Below, piece by piece: positions 1-6,352 of a stretch of DNA of 12,968 nt. Positions within the stretch are counted from its first letter, which is position 1; every line of letters starts with the position of its first letter. The DNA lies in NCBI GenBank assembly GCA_052067355.1, contig JBQHQH010000041.1, positions 1 to 12,968 of the forward strand, given 5' to 3'. The stretch comes from CABMKH01 sp040797625 (lineage in GTDB: Bacteria > Bacillota > Clostridia > Tissierellales > Tissierellaceae). The notes beneath the pieces are model-generated. The model did not search any database. It worked only from the letters and a program-made list of their open reading frames with translations, and was not told the origin of the DNA. The translations under genes were made by a program, and so were the position numbers.

Positions 1-9
1 CTCTAGCAT
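1..9 (-). CDS. Start of an unidentified gene, cut by the left window edge
   Basis: Only the start codon (complement of 7-9) and two further codons, reading Met-Leu-Glu, lie in the window. The start is inferred from a GGAGG ribosome binding site at 17-21 on the complement, 7 bases from the ATG, which is ideal spacing. Nothing can be said about the product. It diverges from the gene remnants that follow. Confidence 0.45.
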
Positions 10-94
10 ATGTTATCCTCCTATCTTAATTTCATGGGTGTTATTAATGATAGGTTAACATAATTGCTGGAGTTTTTATATTTGTAATTTTTAA

Positions 95-259
95 CTAGCA
101 CAACAAATTAATTTAGATCAAGAAATGAATTTTGATATCATAGCGAATATGTTAGGTTATTCAAAATTCCATTTGAATCGTGGAGATAAAACTATAAAAA
201 TAAATGAAAAAATAGCAGCCTTAAAAACATGTAAATCTTATGTCGAGAACATTGCATAA
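95..259 (+). pseudogene. Remnant with an AraC-type helix-turn-helix
   Basis: This open stretch of 54 codons starts just after a stop (92-94), has no credible start of its own, and ends at TAA 257-259. Codons at 116-181 read like the first DNA-binding helix pair of an AraC/XylS regulator, with the family-typical segment IANMLGYSKFHLNR. The residues after that, around 200-256 (INEKIAALKTCKSYVENIA), no longer look like AraC. They loosely resemble the C-terminal coiled-coil of MerR-type regulators, so the stub may be a join of two gene fragments. An intact AraC DNA-binding domain is about 100 residues with two helix-turn-helices, and only the first is present here. I consider it non-functional debris. 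The AraC call is fairly firm and the MerR resemblance is weak. Confidence 0.55.
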
Positions 260-268
260 GGTATTGCT

Positions 269-520
269 TTGACGGCTCAAAAAGGTACTGGTGGTGAAAC
301 ATACAATCTTACTGATAATGAGATTTTCTCAGAACTTGAATGGAATCAAATCATTGCAAAATTGATGAATTGGAATGGAGAATTTTTGATAACACACGAG
401 AATAATGGTTTTGAGCTTGTTAAAGCTGCAAACTTAGACCAGCATCTTGTGGTGGATTCCAATAAAGTACGAAAAGAACTGTATGTTGTAAATGTCAATC
501 CCAAATTGTATATTTTTTAG
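269..520 (+). pseudogene. C-terminal fragment of an NAD-dependent epimerase/dehydratase
   Basis: The 83-codon frame opens only at a TTG with no clear ribosome binding site, directly after the previous remnant. Its sequence matches the C-terminal part of short-chain NAD-dependent epimerase/dehydratases: GGETYNLTDNE, then a Leu-Glu-Trp stretch (ELEWNQIIAKLMNWNGEF), then QHLVVDSNKVRKEL. This last segment corresponds to the family's substrate-domain motif (DSSRIRRELGY-like). The Rossmann fold with its GxxGxxG motif and the catalytic YxxxK, about the first 200 residues of the family, are absent. The usual continuation after the RKEL motif is also lost. A protein this short could not bind NAD, so I call it a truncated relic rather than a small gene. 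Confidence 0.6.
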
Positions 521-597
521 AATCTCAAAATGTATAATTATTAGAATTAATTATTGCTACTTTTTTGTTTTCAAGCAAGTCCGTTTTTCCCTTTAAT

Positions 598-974
598 CTA
601 TAAGATGGACCTATAAATTTGATTTGCTTTTAGTCTTATAGTGTAAGATATACCATTGGTTTCAGCTTGTGTAAATAAGTGTAATCTTACAAATCCACTG
701 TCGCCAAGTAAATAGAGTTTTGCATTAGGGTAATCTTCTTGATATTCATATTAAAATAACCAGCTAATATATGATAGATTATTTGGCAGAGATTTTCATC
801 GTCCTTATGATTTCGATTAGCATTATCATTAGTTTTGAATATTTTCTTGATTAGCTTATAAAATCCAATCTTATGGTCAAATTCCTTAATTAGGAACAGT
901 TCAGAATCGGATGATAAATTGCCACCATCAAAATTAAATTTAATTTTACTAGTGTTTTTTAAATAAAGAGTATT
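598..974 (-). pseudogene. IS1380-type transposase remnant, internally deleted
   Basis: Two pieces of one transposase can be read on the complement. Positions 974 to 753 give an N-terminal segment with FDGGNLSSDSELFLIKEFD followed by QIIYHILAGYF. This resembles the start of IS1380-family transposases (LSSDxGLLLLRExD, then LxxQRxYQIAxGYED). Positions 747 to 598, in a different frame, give YPNAKLYLLGDSGF and then ISYTIRLKANQ, which is the region around the second catalytic Asp (RGDSGF) and the following IIRLK strand. The residues expected between the pieces, including the first catalytic Asp region, are missing, and the frame changes at about 750. A stop interrupts the second piece at 598-600, and the C-terminal catalytic Glu region is not found. 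The element is dead. It shows that this flank was hit by an insertion sequence. Confidence 0.72.
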
Positions 975-1175
975 TTAACTAGATATAAGGGATTATCCTT
1001 TTGTTGAAATATTAGTATGGTAACTTCATTTTGACAGGGTTGAAGCCCTTTTTCTATTGGTTAAGCTTCGCCTTTTAAAGGAAAGTAGTAAATTGTTGAA
1101 ATTATTGAAAATATCTAATGTGTAGTACTATTATTGAATTTTGGTGAATAATTTAGATTTAGTTTATATCACCGT
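975..1175. other. Non-coding stretch between transposase relic and araC-type gene
   Basis: No convincing gene is visible on either strand. A short hairpin (AGGG 1036-1039 with CCCT 1046-1049) is followed by a run of T on the plus strand. A 7-base inverted repeat (1165-1171 with 1185-1191) overlaps the stop codon of the minus-strand regulator. Part of this stretch may be the degraded end of the insertion sequence, but I cannot identify a terminal repeat with confidence. Confidence 0.5.
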
Positions 1176-2051
1176 TTAAAGGGTTGATATAGATTCACTA
1201 TCCTTAAGCTTCATATATTGATAGGGGGTCATATTCTTATATTGTTTGAAGACCTTAATGAAATAACTTAAATCGTTAAATCCACAATTAAAAGCAACAT
1301 TTGTAATATTTTTATCTGTCATAGTGATTTGTTCGCATGCAATTTGAATCCTATAATAATTCACATATTCTATAGGGGTTCTATAGGTCATTTCTTTAAA
1401 AAACTTACAAAAATAACTACTATTCATATTGGCACATTTTGCAAGGTCATTTAAGGTTATTTTACTGTGATAGTTATTTTCTATATACGATAATACCTTT
1501 TTAAACTGTAAGAGTCTCTTTTTATTTCTAGAAGTCATTACCAAAATATTTTCATAATAGTTGTTTTTTTCTACAATTCCCAAAAGATTATAAAAAGCAC
1601 CCAGAACTCTAAATTCATACCCTATATTTTTATTTTCTATATAAACAAAGATATTCTCAAGAGCCTCATATACTTCTTCCGTATCTTTATTAAAAAACAT
1701 TTGAATATTTTTTTCATGAATTAAAATCTCATATAGCTCTTTATTGCAGATAAAATTGTCTTTTAATAGAAATCTCATATCAAATACAAGACATTGATAA
1801 TTACAATCTATGGGGATAGCACTATGTAAAATCCCGTCTTTTAGAAAAGCTATGCTTCCTGATTCTAATTTATGCTCTTCTCCTTCTATATTTAACAAAA
1901 GTTTTCCAGATACCACCCTTATTATTTCGTATTCATTGTGCCAATGGGGTATCATAGTATATCTGCTGTGGTTAGGTGTTACATTATAAAGAATAAAAGG
2001 GAAATTAGTAGGACCATGATCTATTTTTTCTTTATAAGTTAAGTATTTCAT
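1176..2051 (-). CDS. AraC-family transcriptional regulator, probable activator of the fucose operon
   Basis: The 291-residue protein has the two-domain layout of sugar-responsive AraC regulators. Residues about 30-90 form a cupin-type sensor domain: PHWHNEYEI (35-43), with paired histidines, then a Gly-rich barrel strand with ESGSIAFL and an HSAIP ending. Residues about 185-285 hold two helix-turn-helices, ITLNDLAKCANMNSSYFCKFF (about 198-218) and ITNVAFNCGFNDLSYFIKVF (about 249-268), ending with the conserved TPYQYMK. The ATG at 2051 is supported by AAAGGATG just upstream on the complement. The gene is transcribed away from the fucose genes and shares a 210-base intergenic region with them, the classic position for a local regulator. 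That it senses fucose, fuculose or a fucosylated sugar is inferred from this context. The sensor ligand cannot be read from the sequence. Confidence 0.9.
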   Translation of the reverse strand: MKYLTYKEKIDHGPTNFPFILYNVTPNHSRYTMIPHWHNEYEIIRVVSGKLLLNIEGEEHKLESGSIAFLKDGILHSAIPIDCNYQCLVFDMRFLLKDNFICNKELYEILIHEKNIQMFFNKDTEEVYEALENIFVYIENKNIGYEFRVLGAFYNLLGIVEKNNYYENILVMTSRNKKRLLQFKKVLSYIENNYHSKITLNDLAKCANMNSSYFCKFFKEMTYRTPIEYVNYYRIQIACEQITMTDKNITNVAFNCGFNDLSYFIKVFKQYKNMTPYQYMKLKDSESISTL

Positions 2052-2113
2052 TAAATCATCCTTTCAAATTAATTATAACATAACACTATGTAAATATATT
2101 TATAATATCAATT

Positions 2114-2137
2114 AAAAGTGAAAATATTACCACTTTT
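2114..2137. repeat. Perfect 7-base inverted repeat in the control region
   Basis: AAAAGTG (2114-2120) and CACTTTT (2131-2137) are exact reverse complements separated by 10 bases. The spacing and AT-rich centre fit a protein-binding operator better than a terminator, since there is no T-run. It overlaps the first half of the direct repeat described separately, so only one of the two may be the real recognition element. Confidence 0.45.
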
Positions 2138-2151
2138 GCCCAAAATACTAC
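2121..2151 (+). promoter_or_regulatory. Probable AraC-family operator: direct repeat at 21-base spacing
   Basis: AAAATATTAC (2121-2130) is repeated as AAAATACTAC (2142-2151), 9 of 10 bases identical and offset by exactly 21 bases, two helical turns. AraC-family activators typically bind two same-orientation half-sites at this spacing, with the nearer one touching the -35 region. The downstream half-site ends directly before the weak -35 of the fucose promoter. The regulator that would bind it is encoded next door on the opposite strand. Binding itself is inference. Confidence 0.55.
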
Positions 2152-2180
2152 GAGAAAATTATAAAAATATAGATTATAAT
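2152..2180 (+). promoter_or_regulatory. Probable activator-dependent promoter of the fucose operon
   Basis: A perfect TATAAT lies at 2175-2180. Seventeen bases upstream the -35 position (2152-2157) reads GAGAAA, far from TTGACA, which suggests the promoter needs an activator. The candidate operator abuts it. Transcription would start at about 2187, leaving a leader of about 75 bases before fucI. The surrounding DNA is very AT-rich, so other -10-like matches exist and the assignment is provisional. Confidence 0.45.
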
Positions 2181-2261
2181 TATATTAATAAATATAAAAA
2201 GAATTATCCAAATATTTATAATTAAATGAATGTTAATACATAAAGAAGTGGAGGTATTACA

Positions 2262-4055
2262 ATGAGTAATAATAAACTTGTAGAAAGTTATCCAGTTATA
2301 GGTATAAGACCTACAATTGATGCTAGAAAAGGAGAATTAGATGTAAGAGGCTCCTTAGAAGAACAGACAATGAATATGGCTAATGCTGCTGCAAAGTTTT
2401 TCACTGATAATTTAAAATATTCTAATGGAGAAGCGGTAAAGGTTGTTATATCAGATACCACCATAGGAAGAGTGAGTGAAGCAGCTGCTTGTGAGGAACA
2501 ATTTAGAAAAGCAGGGGTAGACATAACTTTAACTGTGACTCCTTGCTGGTGTTATGGGGCGGAGACCATGGATATGAATCCCCACACGATTAAAGGGGTT
2601 TGGGGATTCAATGGAACAGAAAGACCTGGGGCGGTGTACTTAGCTTCAGTACTTGCAACTCATACTCAAAAGGGCCTGCCTGCATTTGGTATTTATGGAC
2701 ATGATGTCCAAGATGCAAACGATACAAGTATTCCTGATGATGTGCAAGAGAAACTCTTAAGATTCGGCAGGGCAGCAGTTGCTGTAGCCTCTATGCGCGG
2801 AAAGTCTTACTTACAAATAGGCTCTGTATGTATGGGAATAGGAGGATCAATTATGGATCCTGATTTTATGGAAGATTATCTTGGGATGAGAGTAGAATCT
2901 GTAGATGAAGTTGAAATAATCCGTAGAATGACAGAAGGAATATATGATGAAAAAGAATTCAAGAAAGCCCTAAATTGGGTGAAGAAAAACTGCGAGGAAG
3001 GTTTTGATAAAAATCCCAAAGGGTTACAAAAAACAACAGAGGAGAAAGAGCAGGATTGGGAATTTTCAGTAAAAATGATGTTAATAATTAAAGATCTAAT
3101 GTCCGGTAATCCAGATCTTCCGTCTAAATATCAAGAAGAAATGCTGGGACATAATGCCATAGCAGCCGGTTTCCAGGGACAAAGACAATGGACAGACTTT
3201 TATCCAAATTGTGATTTTCCAGAGGCACTACTTAATACTTCCTTTGATTGGAATGGTCCTAGGGAGCAATATATACTAGCAACAGAAAACGATATCCTAA
3301 ATGGGATAAGTATGTTGTTTATGAAGTTGTTAACTAACAGATCCCAAATATTTTCGGATGTTAGAACTTATTGGAGTGGTGATGCCGTAAAAAAGGCTAC
3401 TGGATATGAAATAGAAGGAAAAGCTGCAGAGGCAGGTGGATTTATTCATTTAATTAACTCAGGAGCAAGCTGCTTAGATGCTACAGGATTAGCAAAGGAT
3501 GAAAAAGGCAACGGGGTAATGAAACCTTGGTATGAAGTTACTGAGGAAGATCAAAAAGCGATATTAAATGGTGTCACATGGAATGCTGCAGATGTAGGAT
3601 ACTTCCGTGGTGGAGGGTTTTCTTCTAGGTTTATAACAACTGCTGAAATGCCAGTTACTATGATAAGACTTAATTTAGTGAAGGGACTTGGACCTGTGTT
3701 GCAAATAGCTGAAGGGTGGACAATTAATTTACCTGAAGAAGTTTCAGATAAGTTATGGAAGAGGACAGATTATACCTGGCCTTGTACCTGGTTTGTTCCC
3801 AGATGTGCGGAGAAAAGCCCTTTCAAAACTGCATATGATGTAATGAATAACTGGGGAGCAAACCATGGCGCAATTAGTTATGGTCATATAGGCGCGGATG
3901 TAATTACTATGTGTTCTATGCTAAGAATACCAGTGTCGATGCATAATGTATCAGAAGAAGATATCTTTAGGCCATCGGCATGGAATTCATTTGGAGCAGA
4001 TAAAGAGGGTCAAGACTATAGGGCCTGTGCAACATATGGGGCTCTATATAAATAA
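2262..4055 (+). CDS. fucI: L-fucose isomerase
   Basis: This cytoplasmic enzyme interconverts L-fucose and L-fuculose, and members of the family also act on D-arabinose. At 597 residues it has the usual family length (about 590) and appears full length. From memory of the E. coli enzyme, the manganese ligands are Glu337, Asp361 and His528. Here Glu342 (in ILATEND) and Asp366 (in FSDVRTYW) keep the same 24-residue separation, and His535 (in WGANHGAIS) is the likely third ligand. Other family signatures include the N-terminal PVIGIRPTIDAR, the CWCYGAETMDM stretch, GGGFSSRF (450-456 region), and the C-terminal FRPSAWNSFG with YGALYK at the very end. The ATG is preceded by GGAGG at 2250-2254 with 7-base spacing. 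It is the first gene of the operon, 13 bases ahead of the kinase. Sequence and neighbours agree, so I am confident. Confidence 0.96.
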   Translation: MSNNKLVESYPVIGIRPTIDARKGELDVRGSLEEQTMNMANAAAKFFTDNLKYSNGEAVKVVISDTTIGRVSEAAACEEQFRKAGVDITLTVTPCWCYGAETMDMNPHTIKGVWGFNGTERPGAVYLASVLATHTQKGLPAFGIYGHDVQDANDTSIPDDVQEKLLRFGRAAVAVASMRGKSYLQIGSVCMGIGGSIMDPDFMEDYLGMRVESVDEVEIIRRMTEGIYDEKEFKKALNWVKKNCEEGFDKNPKGLQKTTEEKEQDWEFSVKMMLIIKDLMSGNPDLPSKYQEEMLGHNAIAAGFQGQRQWTDFYPNCDFPEALLNTSFDWNGPREQYILATENDILNGISMLFMKLLTNRSQIFSDVRTYWSGDAVKKATGYEIEGKAAEAGGFIHLINSGASCLDATGLAKDEKGNGVMKPWYEVTEEDQKAILNGVTWNAADVGYFRGGGFSSRFITTAEMPVTMIRLNLVKGLGPVLQIAEGWTINLPEEVSDKLWKRTDYTWPCTWFVPRCAEKSPFKTAYDVMNNWGANHGAISYGHIGADVITMCSMLRIPVSMHNVSEEDIFRPSAWNSFGADKEGQDYRACATYGALYK

Positions 4056-4068
4056 GGATGGGTGACAA

Positions 4069-5553
4069 ATGAATAGTAACGGTTCAAAAAAACAAGTATT
4101 GGCTATAGATTTGGGTGCTTCTAGTGGCAGGGCTATACTGGGCACTTATGACGGAGATACTATAATTACCAAGGAAGTTCATAGATTCTCCAACGATCCT
4201 GTGATTGTAAATGATACTATGTATTGGGATATATTAAGATTAGTCTATGAGATAAAGCAAGGTCTAATAAAGTCAAAAAGTTTTGGGGAGATAGATAGTA
4301 TAGCAGTAAATACCTGGGGTGTAGATTTTGGCTTATTGGATAAGTCTGGGTACTTACTAGAAAATCCTGTTCACTATAGAGATAAAAGAACAGAGGGCAT
4401 GATAGAAAAGAGTTTCCGTGATATTTCTAAGGAGGAATTTTATGATATAACTGGAAATCAGTTTATAGAAATTAATACAGTTTTTCAACTACTTTCTTTA
4501 AGAGAAAGTAGAAAGGAACTTTTAGATAGGGCTGATATCTTACTTATGATGCCTGACTTAATTAACTATTTTTTATCTGGAATTAAGGTGACGGAAGAAA
4601 CAATTGCATCTACAACTCAACTGTTTGACGCTAGGAAAAAGACTTGGTCAGAAAGAATAATTAACTTATTGGGTTTACCAAAACAAATTTTTCCGGATGT
4701 AGTATCAAGTGGCACTATAATAGGAGATATATCTGGAGAAATACAGAAAGAATTAGGATTAAAGCCAATACGGGTAATAGCTATTGCGGGGCATGACACC
4801 CAAAGTGCTCTTCTTGCAACCCCTACACTAAAGAAAGATTTTATATTTCTTAGTTGTGGCACATGGTCACTACTAGGCACAGAATTAAAGGAACCAATAA
4901 TAAATAGAAAGTCATTAAATCTAAACATATCAAATGAAAGCGCATACAAGAATAAAACATCATTTTTAAAAAATATAACAGGGTTGTGGTTAATCCAAGA
5001 AAGTCGCAGGCAGTGGATTAGAGAAGGGGAAGAATTAAGTTTCTCTGATCTAGAAGAGCTAGCTCATAAAGCGAAGTCTTTTAGATGTTTTATAGATCTG
5101 GATGATCCCCTATTTGTAGAAGCAGGTAATATACCTAAAAGAATCCAGGAGTACTGTAAAATGACTGGACAATATATTCCTGAAACTAAGTCGGAAATAG
5201 TCAGATGTATCAATGAGAGCTTGGCGCTTAAATATAGATTGTCTTTAGAAGAGATAGAATCATGTACTAAGAAACATTATAACACTATCCATATTGTTGG
5301 TGGTGGGGCTCAAAGCCAGCTACTATGTAATATGACAGCCTCAGCCTGTAATGTAGAAGTCTTAGCTGGCCATGCTGAAGCTACTGCCCTTGGGAATATA
5401 TGTATTCAATATATTGCTCTTGGATATATGAAAAATGCAAGAGAGGCAAGAAGAGTTATAAAAAATTCATATGATATTAAATGCTATTACCCCGAAAAAA
5501 CAGGGGAGTGGGATAAGGCTTATGAGAGATTTAAGAGGATTATTAATAAGTAA
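4069..5553 (+). CDS. FGGY-family carbohydrate kinase, rhamnulokinase (RhaB)-like; probable L-fuculokinase
   Basis: A 494-residue sugar kinase with both FGGY lobes. LAIDLGASSGRAIL (11-24) is the N-terminal phosphate-binding loop. TWGVDFGLLD (82-91) and VHYRDKRT (101-108) shape the sugar site. GHDTQSA (241-247) carries the probable catalytic base Asp243. CGTWSLLG (263-270) and VGGGAQSQLLCN (410-421) form the ATP site. These segments match RhaB-type rhamnulokinases more closely than E. coli FucK. The neighbours are nevertheless fucose isomerase and a FucA-like aldolase, so the likely reaction is L-fuculose + ATP to L-fuculose-1-phosphate. L-rhamnulose kinase activity is the alternative, but there is no rhamnose isomerase here. 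The start is placed 13 bases after fucI, using AAGGA at 4054-4058, which overlaps the fucI stop and suggests coupled translation. Family is certain; substrate is inferred. Confidence 0.9.
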   Translation: MNSNGSKKQVLAIDLGASSGRAILGTYDGDTIITKEVHRFSNDPVIVNDTMYWDILRLVYEIKQGLIKSKSFGEIDSIAVNTWGVDFGLLDKSGYLLENPVHYRDKRTEGMIEKSFRDISKEEFYDITGNQFIEINTVFQLLSLRESRKELLDRADILLMMPDLINYFLSGIKVTEETIASTTQLFDARKKTWSERIINLLGLPKQIFPDVVSSGTIIGDISGEIQKELGLKPIRVIAIAGHDTQSALLATPTLKKDFIFLSCGTWSLLGTELKEPIINRKSLNLNISNESAYKNKTSFLKNITGLWLIQESRRQWIREGEELSFSDLEELAHKAKSFRCFIDLDDPLFVEAGNIPKRIQEYCKMTGQYIPETKSEIVRCINESLALKYRLSLEEIESCTKKHYNTIHIVGGGAQSQLLCNMTASACNVEVLAGHAEATALGNICIQYIALGYMKNAREARRVIKNSYDIKCYYPEKTGEWDKAYERFKRIINK

Positions 5554-5575
5554 AACTATTGTAAGGAGAATATAA

Positions 5576-6265
5576 ATGGATTTAAATTATATGGAAATAA
5601 GAGAGCAAATTTGTGATATTTGTCATAAAATGTGGCAACTAGGTTGGGTAGCTGCAAATGATGGAAATATAAGTGTAAAATTAGAAGACAGGTCATTTTT
5701 AGTTACACCAACTGGTATTAGCAAAGTATTTGTAACTCCTGAGAAATTGGTTCACATAGATTCAAAAGGTGAAGTATTAGCAGCTGAGAAGGGATATAGA
5801 CCTTCTTCAGAAATCAAAATGCATTTAAGATGTTATAAGGAGAGAAAGGATGTAGGGGCAGTAGTCCATGCACATCCTCCAGTAGCTACAGGGTATGCAG
5901 TGGCTAATAAACCCCTAGATGACTATTCTATGATAGAAACAGTTATCGCTATCGGTTCTATTCCAGTTACACCTTATGGTACTCCATCAACTAATGAGGT
6001 TCCAGAAGCGATAGCACCCTATCTTAAGGATCACGATGTAGTTCTTTTACAAAACCATGGTGCTCTCGCAATAGGAAGTGACCTTTTGACAGCTTATTAT
6101 AGAATGGAGACACTAGAATTATTTGCTAAAATAAGTATGAATGCACATATGCTAGGAGGGGCACAAGAAATCTCAAGAGATAATATAGATAGGCTTATCC
6201 AAATGAGAAAGGGCTATGGAGTTACCGGAAGGCATCCAGGATATAGAAAGTATAAGAGGAGATAA
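5576..6265 (+). CDS. fucA: L-fuculose-1-phosphate aldolase (class II aldolase/adducin family)
   Basis: This zinc-dependent aldolase splits L-fuculose-1-phosphate into dihydroxyacetone phosphate and L-lactaldehyde in the cytoplasm. At 229 residues it is slightly longer than E. coli FucA (215). All catalytic positions are present with a constant offset of six from the E. coli numbering as I remember it: Glu79 (in SSEIKMH) for the proton-shuttling Glu73, and zinc ligands His98 and His100 (VHAHPP) and His161 (QNHGAL). The phosphate-binding part is seen in NDGNISVK (28-35) and TPTGISK (44-50). The basic tail GRHPGYRKYKRR is an extension. The start follows GTAAGGAG with good spacing, 22 bases after the kinase stop. 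Related 4-epimerases share this fold, but the fucI and kinase neighbours make the fucose role much more likely. Confidence 0.92.
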   Translation: MDLNYMEIREQICDICHKMWQLGWVAANDGNISVKLEDRSFLVTPTGISKVFVTPEKLVHIDSKGEVLAAEKGYRPSSEIKMHLRCYKERKDVGAVVHAHPPVATGYAVANKPLDDYSMIETVIAIGSIPVTPYGTPSTNEVPEAIAPYLKDHDVVLLQNHGALAIGSDLLTAYYRMETLELFAKISMNAHMLGGAQEISRDNIDRLIQMRKGYGVTGRHPGYRKYKRR

Positions 6266-6279
6266 ATAGTATTACTTTC

Positions 6280-6326
6280 TAGATAAATGGATTACTATTA
6301 AAGATAGGCCATTTAAAATGTATCTA
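6280..6326 (+). other. Possible intercistronic hairpin between enzyme and transporter genes
   Basis: AAATGG (6285-6290) can pair with CCATTT (6309-6314), and the flanking TAGAT (6280-6284) with ATCTA (6322-6326) across a 7-base bulge, leaving an 18-base loop. No T-run follows, so it is not a standard terminator. It could mark RNA processing or differential expression of the two halves of the operon, or be chance in AT-rich DNA. Confidence 0.25.
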
Positions 6327-6352
6327 ATGTATGAGAAAGAAAGGAGATTAAT

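Noticed and set aside
269..520. Reading the 83-codon frame as a real small gene
   Set aside because: It has only a TTG start without a ribosome binding site and contains just the C-terminal part of a much longer enzyme family.
1036..1053. Short hairpin AGGG/CCCT followed by five T on the plus strand
   Set aside because: The stem is only four or five pairs and no intact plus-strand gene ends just upstream, so I do not call it a terminator.
1165..1191. Perfect 7-base inverted repeat overlapping the stop of the AraC-type gene
   Set aside because: It is in the right place for a minus-strand terminator, but it is AT-rich and no T-run follows it on that strand.
2052..2261. Catabolite repression (cre) site in the operon control region
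   Set aside because: I looked for the TGWAANCGNTNWCA pattern and saw no convincing match.
4617..4949. 110-codon minus-strand open frame inside the kinase gene
   Set aside because: It is the antisense shadow of a strongly motif-supported kinase, with no recognisable domain or ribosome binding site. The same holds for the minus-strand frames inside fucI, the ATPase, the binding protein, the permease and the fucosidase genes.
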